DNA from: Prochlorococcus sp. scB245a_519A13
GTDB lineage: Bacteria > Cyanobacteriota > Cyanobacteriia > PCC-6307 > Cyanobiaceae
Length of the DNA stretch: 64,000 bases
Direction of reading: 5' to 3'
Assembly: GCA_000634415.1 (NCBI GenBank)
Contig: JFNH01000118.1
Coordinates: forward strand, 62,001 to 126,000
The notes below the pieces were generated by a model that had not been told where the DNA came from, ran no database searches, and was given only the letters and a program-made list of their open reading frames with translations. The position numbers and the translations under genes are program-made. Below are positions 26,286 through 36,246 of this stretch, piece after piece (the first letter of the stretch is position 1; each line of letters starts with the position of its first letter).

Positions 26286-28451
26286 GTGGAAGGACAAAAT
26301 AAGTCGATCACGTTTGACGGACGAGAGATACGACTAACTACAGGACTATATGCTCCTCAAGCAAGCGGATCAGTAATGATTGAGTGTGGTGACACTTCTC
26401 TATTAGTTACAGCAACAAAAACTTTAAAAAAAGAAACATCTGACTTTCTACCTCTGATATGTGACTATGAGGAAAAACTTTATGCTGCGGGGAGAATTCC
26501 AGGCGGGTTCATGAGGAGAGAAGGCCGCCCACCAGAAAGAGCTACTTTAATTGCAAGATTGATTGATAGGCCAATGAGGCCACTTTTCCCCGTATGGATG
26601 AGAGACGAGATTCAAATAGTCGCATCATGCCTTTCTCTAGATGAAAGAGTTCCAGCAGATGTTTTGGCTGTCACTGGTGCTTCAATAGCAACTTTACTTG
26701 GAGAAATTCCATTTTATGGACCTATGGCTGCGGTTAGAGTTGGGCTTATAGGAGATGATTTCATCTTAAATCCAAGCTACAGAGAGATAGAGAAAGGAGA
26801 TTTAGACATTGTTGTTGCAGGGTCCCCAGACGGCATTGTCATGATTGAAGCAGGTGCTAACCAACTATCAGAACAAGATACTATCGAAGCTATAGATTTT
26901 GGATATGAGGCAGTTACTGAACTTATTAAATCACAAGAAGATTTACTAAAAGATTTAGGAATAAAACAAAATAAACCAACAGATCCTGAAGAGGATAAAA
27001 CATTACCTTCTTATTTGGAAAAAAATTGTAGTAAAGCTATTGATTTAGTTCTTAAGAAATTTGATCAGTCAAAAGAGGAAAGGGATCTTGAACTCGAAAA
27101 AATCAAAACAGAAGCTCAAAGCAAAATTGATTCTCTTAAAGATGACAATCAAGTAAAAGTTTTAACCTCAGAAAATGAAAAATTAATTCATTCTGATTTT
27201 AAAAAACTAACAAAAAAATTAATGCGATCACAAATCATTAATGATGGTAAAAGAGTTGATGGACGAGATCTTGACGAAGTAAGAAAGATAACAGCCTCCG
27301 CTAGCATTCTTCCAAAAAGAGTTCACGGCTCTGCACTTTTTCAAAGAGGTTTAACACAAGTTTTATCTACAACTACATTAGGCACGCCAAGTGATGCCCA
27401 GGAAATGGATGATCTTAATCCAAGTACTGAAAAAACTTATTTGCATCACTATAATTTCCCGCCTTATTCAGTTGGAGAATCAAGACCAATGAGAACTCCT
27501 GGTAGGAGAGAAATTGGCCATGGAGCATTAGCCGAAAGAGCAATAATCCCTGTGCTTCCTGGCAAAGAAACATTTCCTTATGTTTTAAGGGTAGTTAGCG
27601 AAGTTTTAAGTTCTAACGGATCAACTTCAATGGGTTCAGTATGTGGAAGCACGCTTTCATTATTAGATGCAGGGGTTCCTTTAAAAGCGCCTGTAAGTGG
27701 CACTGCTATGGGCTTAATCAAAGAAGGTAATGAAGTTCGAATTCTTACGGATATCCAAGGAATTGAAGACTTTCTTGGAGACATGGATTTCAAAGTTGCT
27801 GGTACTGATAAGGGAATAACTGCATTACAAATGGATATGAAAATTACTGGTTTACCAGTCTCTATTATTTCTGATGCAATTAAAAAGGCTCGGCCTGCAA
27901 GATTACATATCTTAGAAAAGATGCAAGAGGCAATAGATAAACCTCAAGAATCTCTATCTCCGCACGCTCCTAGACTTTTAAGCTTTAGAATTGACCCAGA
28001 GCTTATAGGAACAGTAATTGGCCCTGGTGGCAGAACTATCAAAGGAATTACTGAGAGAACTAATACAAAAATAGATATAGAAGATGGAGGGATTGTAACT
28101 ATTGCTTCTCATGATGGAGCTGCAGCTGAAGAAGCTCAGAAGATAATTGAGGGATTAACACGCAAGGTTCATGAAGGTGAGATCTTTTCCGGAGTTGTAA
28201 CAAGAATAATACCAATAGGTGCTTTCGTAGAAATACTGCCTGGTAAAGAAGGTATGGTTCATATTTCTCAATTGTCCGAAGCAAGGGTTGAGAGAGTCGA
28301 AGATGTCGTAAGACAGGGAGATGAAGTAACCGTTCGAGTTAGAGAGATAGATAGCAGAGGAAGAATAAATCTTACTTTGAGAGGTGTAGGACAAAACAAT
28401 GGCATGTCTTATCCCCAACCAACTCCTACTCCAGTAGCTCCACTTAATTAA
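26286..28451 (+). CDS. pnp: Polyribonucleotide nucleotidyltransferase (PNPase)
   Basis: The 721-residue protein has two RNase PH domains (about 10-230 and 315-545; catalytic region [20 protein letters not shown] and [18 protein letters not shown]), an alpha linker between them, a KH domain with [20 protein letters not shown], and a C-terminal S1 domain ([20 protein letters not shown]). It degrades RNA 3' to 5' phosphorolytically. The start is GTG. The last 20 residues are Pro/Gln-rich, shorter than some cyanobacterial tails. Confidence 0.97.
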   Translation: MEGQNKSITFDGREIRLTTGLYAPQASGSVMIECGDTSLLVTATKTLKKETSDFLPLICDYEEKLYAAGRIPGGFMRREGRPPERATLIARLIDRPMRPLFPVWMRDEIQIVASCLSLDERVPADVLAVTGASIATLLGEIPFYGPMAAVRVGLIGDDFILNPSYREIEKGDLDIVVAGSPDGIVMIEAGANQLSEQDTIEAIDFGYEAVTELIKSQEDLLKDLGIKQNKPTDPEEDKTLPSYLEKNCSKAIDLVLKKFDQSKEERDLELEKIKTEAQSKIDSLKDDNQVKVLTSENEKLIHSDFKKLTKKLMRSQIINDGKRVDGRDLDEVRKITASASILPKRVHGSALFQRGLTQVLSTTTLGTPSDAQEMDDLNPSTEKTYLHHYNFPPYSVGESRPMRTPGRREIGHGALAERAIIPVLPGKETFPYVLRVVSEVLSSNGSTSMGSVCGSTLSLLDAGVPLKAPVSGTAMGLIKEGNEVRILTDIQGIEDFLGDMDFKVAGTDKGITALQMDMKITGLPVSIISDAIKKARPARLHILEKMQEAIDKPQESLSPHAPRLLSFRIDPELIGTVIGPGGRTIKGITERTNTKIDIEDGGIVTIASHDGAAAEEAQKIIEGLTRKVHEGEIFSGVVTRIIPIGAFVEILPGKEGMVHISQLSEARVERVEDVVRQGDEVTVRVREIDSRGRINLTLRGVGQNNGMSYPQPTPTPVAPLN

Positions 28452-28454
28452 AAA

Positions 28455-29357
28455 CTAAAGTGGATAAATTTTATTATTCTCAATAATTTTCTTTATTTCA
28501 AGGCAAATACTACCGTGAGTATTCCTATTATTTGTGGCTACTATGATTCCTTTTTGCTCAAAATTATTTTTTCCATAGGATAATTCTTGATTATCCAAAT
28601 TTGTGATTGCTCCACCAGCTGCTTTCAGAATAGAATCAGGAGCTGCAAAATCCCAATCTTTTGGTGAACTTTTATTCGGCAAACTAAGACATATATAAAT
28701 ATCACTGTCCCCTTTAACTATGGATGCAATTTTGCAACCAATACTTCCCATTGTTTCGACTTTGCAAAAATTAATTTTATGAATTAACTTTCTCAAAATT
28801 TCATTTCCATGATTTTTACTCGTTACTAAAGTCATATCCTGAAGATTTTTATTTTTTAAAAAAATAGGTGTATATTTTGATCTATCTCTTTTTTCACACC
28901 ATGTTTTTTTTCCATCTGCAATCCATAATTGATTTTTATCTGGAATCAAAACAAACCCAATATAAGGTTTATGTTTATAGTTCAACGCTAAATGCATAGC
29001 ATAGTTACCTGTCCCTTGGATAAAATCCTTCGTTCCATCAAGAGGATCAAGAACCCAGATCCAATCTTTTTCACTATCAAAAACGTTTGAAGAAATTTTG
29101 ACATTTTCTTCACTCAAAATATCCCAATTAATATTTTGATATTTTTCATTAATTCTTTTAATAATTATTTCATTAACTTTTAAATCTGCCAAAGTAACAG
29201 GATCATCTTCATTATTATTTTTGAGTATATTTTTTTTATAATCTGAATTTTCTAACAATTTTGAGTAATAAAGCAAAATATCTCCTGCTTCCCAGCTGAA
29301 AATTCTTATATCATCGATAAGATTATTAATATCTACTCCAGAAGGTAATTTAATCAT
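28455..29357 (-). CDS. cysQ: 3'(2'),5'-bisphosphate nucleotidase, CysQ/inositol monophosphatase family
   Basis: The 300-residue protein has the two metal motifs of the family: WIWVLDPLDGTKDFIQGTGN (D-P-L-D-G-T) and SPKDWDFAAPDSILKAAGG (W-D-x-A-A-P). The Glu of the first metal site lies in WDILSEEN. It most likely dephosphorylates 3'-phosphoadenosine 5'-phosphate in sulfur assimilation, though other IMPase substrates are possible. Convergent with pnp (3 bases between stops) and divergent from rsmI (3 bases between starts). Confidence 0.88.
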   Translation of the reverse strand: MIKLPSGVDINNLIDDIRIFSWEAGDILLYYSKLLENSDYKKNILKNNNEDDPVTLADLKVNEIIIKRINEKYQNINWDILSEENVKISSNVFDSEKDWIWVLDPLDGTKDFIQGTGNYAMHLALNYKHKPYIGFVLIPDKNQLWIADGKKTWCEKRDRSKYTPIFLKNKNLQDMTLVTSKNHGNEILRKLIHKINFCKVETMGSIGCKIASIVKGDSDIYICLSLPNKSSPKDWDFAAPDSILKAAGGAITNLDNQELSYGKNNFEQKGIIVATNNRNTHGSICLEIKKIIENNKIYPL

Positions 29358-29360
29358 TCA

Positions 29361-30221
29361 ATGAATAATAATTCCTTATTATCCCATAGAAGCGAGGAAC
29401 CGGAAAACGGTATTTTGTATATGGTTGGAACTCCAATTGGGAATTTAAATGATATTTCCCAAAGAGCATTAAATATTCTACAAAATGTTTCTTTAGTTGC
29501 TTGTGAGGACACAAGGCAAACAAAAAAAATAATGAGCAAGTTCAATATTTCAAATAAACTCATAAGTTTTAATCAACATAATTCTTCAATAAAAATTCCA
29601 AAAATAGTTAAAGGCCTTAAAGAAGGAAAATCAATCGCTATTGTAAGTGATGCTGGCATGCCTGGGATTTGCGATCCAGGTGAAGACATTACGAAAAGAG
29701 TAAAATCAGAAGGGATTGATATAATTTGCATTCCAGGAGCATGTGCTGCAATCACGGCAATTCTCTCAAGTGGGATGTCCTCCTCAAGTTTTGTATTTGA
29801 AGGCTTTCTTCCTAAAAAGAAAATTGATAGAGAAAAAATTCTTTTAGAAATTAGTAAAAATGAAAAAACAACAATAATTTATGAATCACCTAAGAGACTT
29901 AAGAAATTACTAAATGAGTTACTTGAATTTTGTGGAGAAGATCGGGAAATTATGGTAGCCAGAGAATTAACAAAGAAATTTGAAGAACATGTCGGTAATA
30001 ATATTAATAAAGTTATAGAATTTTTCACAGATAAGGATATTATCGGTGAAATAACAATCGTTATAAAAGGTATAAGAAAAAGAGATTTCAATCCTAATAA
30101 ATCAATTATTAAAAAAGATCTTAATGATTTAATAAATGCAGGCCTAAGTTTGTCAGCAGCATCAAAATACTTGGCGAAGAAAAATGGTCTAAAGAAAAGC
30201 GAAGTTTATAATTTGATTTAA
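29361..30221 (+). CDS. rsmI: 16S rRNA (cytidine(1402)-2'-O)-methyltransferase
   Basis: The 286-residue protein has the tetrapyrrole-methylase-type SAM fold typical of RsmI: GILYMVGTPIGNLNDISQRA, LVACEDTRQTKKIMSKF, SDAGMPGICDPGEDI, and FEGFLPKKKIDREKIL. It methylates the 2'-hydroxyl of C1402 in the ribosomal decoding centre. Length is standard. Its start faces cysQ with almost no spacer, so the two promoters overlap the opposite coding regions. Confidence 0.94.
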   Translation: MNNNSLLSHRSEEPENGILYMVGTPIGNLNDISQRALNILQNVSLVACEDTRQTKKIMSKFNISNKLISFNQHNSSIKIPKIVKGLKEGKSIAIVSDAGMPGICDPGEDITKRVKSEGIDIICIPGACAAITAILSSGMSSSSFVFEGFLPKKKIDREKILLEISKNEKTTIIYESPKRLKKLLNELLEFCGEDREIMVARELTKKFEEHVGNNINKVIEFFTDKDIIGEITIVIKGIRKRDFNPNKSIIKKDLNDLINAGLSLSAASKYLAKKNGLKKSEVYNLI

Positions 30222-30244
30222 AATTAAAAAAACTAACGACTAAT

Positions 30245-30463
30245 ATGAGCTTGTTTATTAAAAAACTATTTTACTCAGCAATTTTCAATTCTTGTTTATT
30301 TGCGGTTTTATTTATTGGGATACAAAATAGTTCAAACAAAAGCAAAGTAGACTTTTTAATTAACGAAACCATTGAACTCCCAATAAGTTTTATAGTAGGT
30401 TCTAGTTTTATATTAGGTTCTATTTTAGGGAGCTTTGTTAATTTTAATATGAATAATGAATAA
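30245..30463 (+). CDS. Small two-helix membrane protein (LapA/DUF1049-like)
   Basis: The 72-residue protein has two hydrophobic helices around a short polar loop: YSAIFNSCLFAVLFIGIQNS and ELPISFIVGSSFILGSILGS. The QN at the end of helix 1, a central I-E-L-P, and a small-residue-rich helix 2 are the LapA-domain pattern. These are inner-membrane proteins of unclear function. It follows rsmI by 23 bases. Confidence 0.65.
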   Translation: MSLFIKKLFYSAIFNSCLFAVLFIGIQNSSNKSKVDFLINETIELPISFIVGSSFILGSILGSFVNFNMNNE

Positions 30464-30470
30464 AAATAGC

Positions 30471-31154
30471 CTAAATAGCTATAAGATTTTCGGCGCAAAC
30501 TATCCGTGTAATGCCTTTAGAAATAAGAACAGGTGATGCGATTCTGAAAACATCAGTATTTGGGACTTTAAGTACTTTTTGCTCTTTATTACAAGATTTT
30601 TTTGCAAGATTCAAATCAAAAAATATTTCTATCGTTTTTCTACTTAAATCATCCAGGGGTAAAAATTGCCATTCTGGAAAATCTTTTAATAGTTTTATCT
30701 CTAACTCAATTTTTTTATCTACAACCATATATACAATTTTAGGGAAATCTACCTCTGATAAAGGGATTGAAGATAATTCTTTTCGTGATGAATTATCTAG
30801 CTCATAATCTACAGGGGCAATTTCAAAAAAAGAATCAATTGGTTCAAAATTTGAAGAAGATATATTTTCATTTAAAAATTTATGATCATTAGGATCAGTT
30901 TTAAAATTTACATTATCAAAATTTATCTTTTCAAGATCATTAGTTTCATTCTTATTGGTTTCAGTTTTTTCTTTTAAGGATTTACTTTTATTGATAAGAT
31001 CCTTATATTTAAGTTCTCCAAGATTTTTTTTAAGATTTCTTATAATTGTTATTTTAGTGCACCTATATTTTTGTGACAAAGCATCAATATCCCTGCCTAA
31101 TTTAAAACTTATAACTATTTCTTCTTTTTGTTTTGCAGTAAGTCTTTTAGTCAA
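30471..31154 (-). CDS. Hypothetical protein with N-terminal helix-turn-helix-like region
   Basis: The ORF track runs from 31316, but its first residues (MLYPAELRKHPFII) are antisense to tRNA-Arg, so a later start is needed. TTG at 31154 (MTKRLTAKQKEEI) or TTG at 31178 are the candidates; I use 31154. The N-terminus RLTAKQKEEIVISFKLGRDI followed by DALSQKYRCTKITIIRNLKK looks like a helix-turn-helix of the transposase/Sigma-like kind, suggesting DNA binding. A low-complexity acidic middle and a C-terminal domain (KVPNTDVFRIASPVLISKGI) follow. Function is unknown. Confidence 0.7.
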   Translation of the reverse strand: MTKRLTAKQKEEIVISFKLGRDIDALSQKYRCTKITIIRNLKKNLGELKYKDLINKSKSLKEKTETNKNETNDLEKINFDNVNFKTDPNDHKFLNENISSSNFEPIDSFFEIAPVDYELDNSSRKELSSIPLSEVDFPKIVYMVVDKKIELEIKLLKDFPEWQFLPLDDLSRKTIEIFFDLNLAKKSCNKEQKVLKVPNTDVFRIASPVLISKGITRIVCAENLIAI

Positions 31155-31251
31155 GATTAATAGTTCAACTTTTCCCAATTTTAAGTGATTTCTATCAAAA
31201 AAAAATAAAAGAAAAAAATTTTTACTAAAATCAAAAAAGAATTTACTTAGA

Positions 31252-31280
31252 TTGTTTAGGCTTATAGCTTCGGATATAAT
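31252..31280 (+). promoter_or_regulatory. Sigma70-type promoter of tRNA-Arg
   Basis: TTGTTT at 31252-31257 and a perfect TATAAT at 31275-31280 are separated by 17 bases, the ideal spacing. Transcription would begin a few bases before the tRNA at 31289. It is the clearest promoter in the window. Confidence 0.8.
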
Positions 31281-31288
31281 AAAAGGAT

Positions 31289-31362
<74 letters not shown>

Positions 31363-31424
31363 TGAAATAATTTCTTTAATTTCTCAAAAGATATTTTTTT
31401 TTATATCTACATATTTATTTAAAA

Positions 31425-32759
31425 ATGAAGCTGTTGAGTAAAAAGTTGAATTATTTTGATATTTCAAGAAAATTGCATCGCATAAATCTATCATCTTTAG
31501 GACAGATCTTTTTTTTAATAGGGATAATTTTTTTAGCCTCAGCTCTTCCAATAAGTCTGATTTTTTTATTAATGTCTATTATTATTTCATTTAAAGAGAA
31601 CAAAAAGAATTTCTTATGGAATAAGTGGAACATTGCTCTTTTGGTTACTTCAATTTTTATGATACTAAGCTCTTTTCTTAGGCTTATATTTCCAATTCAA
31701 AGTGAACTTTCTTACTTAGCAAAAAATTCTTGGATAGATATTATGAATTGGATCCCTTTGTTTGTATCTTTTCATAGTTTCCAGTTTTATTTAAAAACAT
31801 CTTCACAGAGAATACTATGCTGTAAGGCACTTATAATTAGCACCATACCGGTAATTTTTAGTTGTATTACACAATATTGGTTTAAAGTGTATGGACCTTT
31901 TAGCACTTTTTTGGGGTTGATAACTTGGTATCAGAAACCCTTTGAGAATGCACAATCTGGAGTAGAGGGTTTATTTAGCAACCCAAATTATACAGGTTAT
32001 TGGCTATCAACTATTTTGCCCTTATCTTTATATTTTTTATTAAAGAATAAGTCAAAAAAATATAACTCTTTCTTTATCTTAATAGTTACTGTACTTATTT
32101 TGTATTTTTTAATAAACACAAGTTCGAGAAATGCTCTAATTAGTATTTCTTTTTCTACATTGTTAGTATTTTGTTCAAAAGTCTTATTTATAAAATTATT
32201 ATTTTTAATTACTTTTTTATTGTTGATTGTTACGCTAAATCCTACTATTGCTGCAAAAAGTTATGAGTTTCTAAAAGTATTTTTGCCGATAAAATTATTA
32301 GATAAATTTATCTTATTTTCAAAATTAGATATTCTTTCCTTACATAGATTAGATATTTATAAAAATGCTCTTTATTTTATTTTTAGAAACCCACTTTTTG
32401 GCTGGGGGGCATCTACTTTTGGAGCTTTATATCTTTTAAAAAGTGGAATATCTCCGGCAGTTCATACTCATAATTTAATTCTTGAAATTGCATATAATTA
32501 TGGAATTGTTTCTTCACTTATTATAACTTTATTTATATTTAATTTATTTTTTATAACTTTGACATATTTGAAAAAAGATAAATTCAATAAAATTTTATTT
32601 ATAGATAAAATCTGGCTTACATCAGCAATATCATCAATTATTTTTCATATGAGTGATTTTCCATATTATGATGGCAAGGTAAGTATTCTTTTTTGGCTTT
32701 TATTAGCTGGAATAAATTCTATAAATAATGAATATAAAAAAATAATTTTCTCTAAATAG
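31425..32759 (+). CDS. O-antigen ligase/polymerase (WaaL/Wzy-like) membrane protein
   Basis: The 444-residue protein has about eleven membrane helices and the family's periplasmic-loop pattern: EGLFSNPNYTGYWLSTILPL, NTSSRNALISISFSTLL with the conserved Arg after Ser-Ser, and RNPLFGWGASTFGALYLLKS leading to AVHTHNLILEIAYNYGI. The HTHN-x-x-L-E motif is diagnostic. It either joins polysaccharide to a lipid anchor or polymerises repeat units. It opens the island directly after tRNA-Arg. Confidence 0.88.
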   Translation: MKLLSKKLNYFDISRKLHRINLSSLGQIFFLIGIIFLASALPISLIFLLMSIIISFKENKKNFLWNKWNIALLVTSIFMILSSFLRLIFPIQSELSYLAKNSWIDIMNWIPLFVSFHSFQFYLKTSSQRILCCKALIISTIPVIFSCITQYWFKVYGPFSTFLGLITWYQKPFENAQSGVEGLFSNPNYTGYWLSTILPLSLYFLLKNKSKKYNSFFILIVTVLILYFLINTSSRNALISISFSTLLVFCSKVLFIKLLFLITFLLLIVTLNPTIAAKSYEFLKVFLPIKLLDKFILFSKLDILSLHRLDIYKNALYFIFRNPLFGWGASTFGALYLLKSGISPAVHTHNLILEIAYNYGIVSSLIITLFIFNLFFITLTYLKKDKFNKILFIDKIWLTSAISSIIFHMSDFPYYDGKVSILFWLLLAGINSINNEYKKIIFSK

Positions 32760-32823
32760 ATTAATAATTTATTTGTCATTTTTTTAATAATGAATTAAAT
32801 TAACATTTTAAATAATTTTCATT

Positions 32824-33744
32824 TTGATTCATTTAGTCAGTGGGGGAGCAGGTTTAATTGGGTCTCACATTATTGATGATCTTCTAAGAAAAAATAATAA
32901 AGTAATTTGTATAGATAATTTTTCTACTGGCAACAAAAAAAATATTATCAAATGGTTAAAAGATGATCGTTTCAAATTAATAGAACAAGATATCACGAAG
33001 ACGATAGATTTAGAAGTTAATAGAATTTGGCATTTTGCATGTCCTGCCTCTCCAACCAAATATAAAATTGATCCAATCAATACTTCCCGAACATCGTTCA
33101 TTGGGACTTATAACATGCTGGAATTAGCAAAAAAAAATAATGCAAGAATTTTAATTGCTAGTTCCAGTGAAATTTACGGTAATCCTAAAGTACATCCTCA
33201 ACCAGAGTCATACTTTGGTTATGTTAATCCAATCAGCAAAAGAAGTTGCTACGTTGAAGGGAAAAGATTTTGTGAATCTTTAGCATTAGACTATTTAAGA
33301 ATTCATAAAACTGATATAAGAATTGCCAGAATATTTAATACATACGGACCAAGAATGGCCCAAAAAGATGGGCGAGTGATTAGTAATTTTATATCACAGG
33401 CTATTTGTGGTAAACCTATATATATCTACGGAAGCGGGGATCAAACAAGAAGCTTTTGCTATGTAGATGATTTAATTCAAGGATTAAAAAAAATTATGGA
33501 TTCGAATTATAATCTCCCAATAAACTTAGGAAGTCAAGAAGAATTGAGCATTCTGAACCTAGCGAAATTAATAAAAAAGAAAATAAACGATAACGTTAAA
33601 ATTATTCACATGAAAGAACTTGAAGATGATCCTTTAAGAAGGCAACCAGATACAGATCTTGCTGTAAAATTATTAAAATGGAAAGCAAAAACACTAATTG
33701 AAGATGGTTTAGAACTTACTATTAAAAACTTCCTAAATAATTAA
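32824..33744 (+). CDS. uxs: UDP-glucuronate decarboxylase (UDP-xylose synthase)
   Basis: The 306-residue SDR enzyme has the Rossmann loop GGAGLIGSHI, the UXS-specific HFACPASPTKYKIDPINT stretch, the active-site SSSEIYG, and SCYVEGKRFCE containing the Tyr-x3-Lys pair. GDQTRSFCYVDDLIQG follows as in all UXS proteins. It turns UDP-glucuronate into UDP-xylose. The gene immediately downstream makes its substrate. TTG is the start. Confidence 0.88.
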   Translation: MIHLVSGGAGLIGSHIIDDLLRKNNKVICIDNFSTGNKKNIIKWLKDDRFKLIEQDITKTIDLEVNRIWHFACPASPTKYKIDPINTSRTSFIGTYNMLELAKKNNARILIASSSEIYGNPKVHPQPESYFGYVNPISKRSCYVEGKRFCESLALDYLRIHKTDIRIARIFNTYGPRMAQKDGRVISNFISQAICGKPIYIYGSGDQTRSFCYVDDLIQGLKKIMDSNYNLPINLGSQEELSILNLAKLIKKKINDNVKIIHMKELEDDPLRRQPDTDLAVKLLKWKAKTLIEDGLELTIKNFLNN

Positions 33745-33747
33745 AGA

Positions 33748-35169
33748 ATGATTAATAAAGTTAGAAATATTTGCTGTATTGGTGCCGGGTATGTTGGAGG
33801 TCCTACAATGGCAGTTTTTGCTGATAAATGTCCCAATTTAAATATTTTTGTGGTGGATAAAAATAAACAAAGAGTGGATGCCTGGAATAGCGAAGACTTA
33901 ACAAAACTTCCTATTTTCGAGAGAGGACTTGATAAACTTATCTCCAAAAGAAGGGGTAAGAATTTACATTTTTCAGATAACTTCAAAAAATATATTTCTG
34001 AAGCTGATATGATTTTCATCTCTGTAAATACTCCAACCAAAACCAAAGGGTTAGGGGCGGGTAAAGCAAGTGACCTTAAATGGGTTGAAGCCTCCTCCAG
34101 AGAAATAGCAGAGTATGCGCAAGGCGAAACGATTGTTGTGGAAAAAAGTACTTTACCAGTCAAAACAGCACAAACTATTAAATCAATCCTAGACGAATCA
34201 CAATCTATCAATAAAGATAAAAAATTTACTGTTTTATCAAATCCAGAATTCTTAGCAGAAGGATCAGCAATTGCTGATCTTGAGTTTCCAGATAGAGTCT
34301 TAATTGGAGGAGACAACTTAGATTCTATTAATGCATTAGTTAATATTTATTTAAACTGGATACCAAAAGATAAAATAATTACCACTGACTTATGGAGTTC
34401 GGAACTCTCAAAATTAACTGCCAATGCCTTCTTAGCCCAAAGAATAAGCTCAATAAATTCGATATCAGCTCTTTGCGAGAGAACCGGAGCTAACATAAAA
34501 GATGTTTCACTAGCTATTGGTACTGACAAGAGGATTGGCAAAGAATTTCTTAATGCTGGGCCAGGATTTGGAGGTAGCTGCTTTAAAAAAGATATTTTAA
34601 ATCTTGTTTATATATACGACTACTATGGATTACATCATGAAGCGAAATATTGGGAAAAAGTTGTTGAAATAAATGATTGGCAGAAAAAGAGAATCTCTAA
34701 TTTAATAATTGAAAAATTATTTGGAACAGTTTCTGGAAAAAAAATAGCAATTTTAGGTTTTTCATTTAAAGCCAATACAAACGATACTAGAGAGTCCCCA
34801 GCTATAAGTATTTGCAAAGAATTAATAAATGAAGGAGGAAATCTCTTTGTTTATGATCCAAAAGTTAGTCATGAGCAAATCAGAATAGATTTAAACTTAC
34901 CCGAAGCCAGGCAAGAACAAGACCTTAACGAAGGTAGTTGGTCTTATGCAACTTCTATTTCTGAAGCTATTAAGTCATCTGATGCCATAGTAATTATTAC
35001 TGAATGGGAAGAATTTAAATATTTAAATTGGAAAGAAATTAAATCAAAAATGCGCAATCCCTCTTGGATATTTGACACTAGATCAATAATAAATATTTGT
35101 GAAGCAGAGAAATATGGACTAAAAGTATGGAGTGTCGGGAAAGGTTCCCAAAATATTTCTAATTTTTAA
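33748..35169 (+). CDS. ugd: UDP-glucose 6-dehydrogenase (long, eukaryote-like form)
   Basis: The 473-residue protein begins with the NAD site IGAGYVGGPTMAVFADKCPN and carries the catalytic Cys in GPGFGGSCFKKDIL. It has the longer architecture of animal/plant-type UGDH, with VNTPTKTKGLGAGKASDLKW near residue 95. It oxidises UDP-glucose twice to UDP-glucuronate, feeding the UXS gene 3 bases upstream. The next gene starts 2 bases after its stop. Confidence 0.93.
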   Translation: MINKVRNICCIGAGYVGGPTMAVFADKCPNLNIFVVDKNKQRVDAWNSEDLTKLPIFERGLDKLISKRRGKNLHFSDNFKKYISEADMIFISVNTPTKTKGLGAGKASDLKWVEASSREIAEYAQGETIVVEKSTLPVKTAQTIKSILDESQSINKDKKFTVLSNPEFLAEGSAIADLEFPDRVLIGGDNLDSINALVNIYLNWIPKDKIITTDLWSSELSKLTANAFLAQRISSINSISALCERTGANIKDVSLAIGTDKRIGKEFLNAGPGFGGSCFKKDILNLVYIYDYYGLHHEAKYWEKVVEINDWQKKRISNLIIEKLFGTVSGKKIAILGFSFKANTNDTRESPAISICKELINEGGNLFVYDPKVSHEQIRIDLNLPEARQEQDLNEGSWSYATSISEAIKSSDAIVIITEWEEFKYLNWKEIKSKMRNPSWIFDTRSIINICEAEKYGLKVWSVGKGSQNISNF

Positions 35170-35171
35170 TT

Positions 35172-36188
35172 ATGAAAAAGTTAATTTCTCCCGATGATCA
35201 TATTTTTATTGCGGGTGCCTCAGGAATGGTGGGGAGTTCTATACTTAGGATTTTCAAAAAGGCTGGATATGGGCAAAAAGCTAATGGTGGCTTTATTTCT
35301 GCTCCTTCTAGACAAGATTTGGATTTATCAGACTATTCATCTGTAAGAAATTGGTTTCAGAAATTCAAGCCTAAAGTTGTAATTATCGCGGCAGGCAAGG
35401 TTGGAGGTATAAATGCAAACTCAAATTATCCTGCAGACTTTATTTTAGAGAACTTAAAAATCCAAACAAACATTATTGAGCTTGCGTGGAAACATAATGC
35501 AAAAAGATTGTTATTTCTAGGGAGTAGCTGCATTTACCCCAAATATGCTAATCAACCTATAAAGGAAGAATATTTACTAAATAATTCATTAGAGCCAACA
35601 AACGAGTGGTATGCTATCGCAAAAATTGCAGGTATAAAGCTATGTCAAGCATTAAGGATACAGTATGGATTCGATGCTATTTCGCTTATGCCAACAAATT
35701 TATATGGACCAGGAGATAATTACAAGGTGTCGCAAAGTCATGTACTACCTGCCCTTATAAGAAAATTTGATGAAGCTTCAAGAAATAATTTCGATTCAGT
35801 AGAGTGTTGGGGTACAGGTAACCCGAAAAGAGAGTTTTTACATGTAGATGATCTTAGTAGGGCTTGTCTCTACGTTCTAGAAAACTGGGATCCATCAGAT
35901 AGTAATTCCCCTCTTGATGAAAATAATTATCCATTAGCATTTTTAAATGTTGGGAGTGGTGAAGAAGTTTCAATAAAAAAACTAGCTGAATTAATTTCGA
36001 GCGAATTTGGATTTAAAGGATCTATTTTATGGGATCATACTAAACCAGACGGGACACCAAGAAAACTTTTAGATGTCGAAAAAATAAAAAGTATTGGCTG
36101 GAGACCTTCAATTACTTTACGTTTCGGAATAAAAGAGACAGTTAAGTCTTACAGATCAGAGATAATAAATAAAACTTTAAGGCACTAA
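35172..36188 (+). CDS. fcl: GDP-L-fucose synthase
   Basis: The 338-residue SDR epimerase/reductase has IAGASGMVGSSILR, the AAGKVGGINANSNYPADFI segment unique to GDP-fucose synthases, LGSSCIYPKYANQPIKEE, and the catalytic NEWYAIAKIAGIKLC. It converts GDP-4-keto-6-deoxymannose to GDP-L-fucose. The substrate comes from gmd about 1.6 kb downstream on the other strand. It is longer than E. coli Fcl by a short insertion after the Rossmann loop. Confidence 0.92.
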   Translation: MKKLISPDDHIFIAGASGMVGSSILRIFKKAGYGQKANGGFISAPSRQDLDLSDYSSVRNWFQKFKPKVVIIAAGKVGGINANSNYPADFILENLKIQTNIIELAWKHNAKRLLFLGSSCIYPKYANQPIKEEYLLNNSLEPTNEWYAIAKIAGIKLCQALRIQYGFDAISLMPTNLYGPGDNYKVSQSHVLPALIRKFDEASRNNFDSVECWGTGNPKREFLHVDDLSRACLYVLENWDPSDSNSPLDENNYPLAFLNVGSGEEVSIKKLAELISSEFGFKGSILWDHTKPDGTPRKLLDVEKIKSIGWRPSITLRFGIKETVKSYRSEIINKTLRH

Positions 36189-36246
36189 TTACTGATAAGA
36201 TTTTGAAAGTGAAAAACCAGATCAAGCAAAATTAAAATCTAAAATT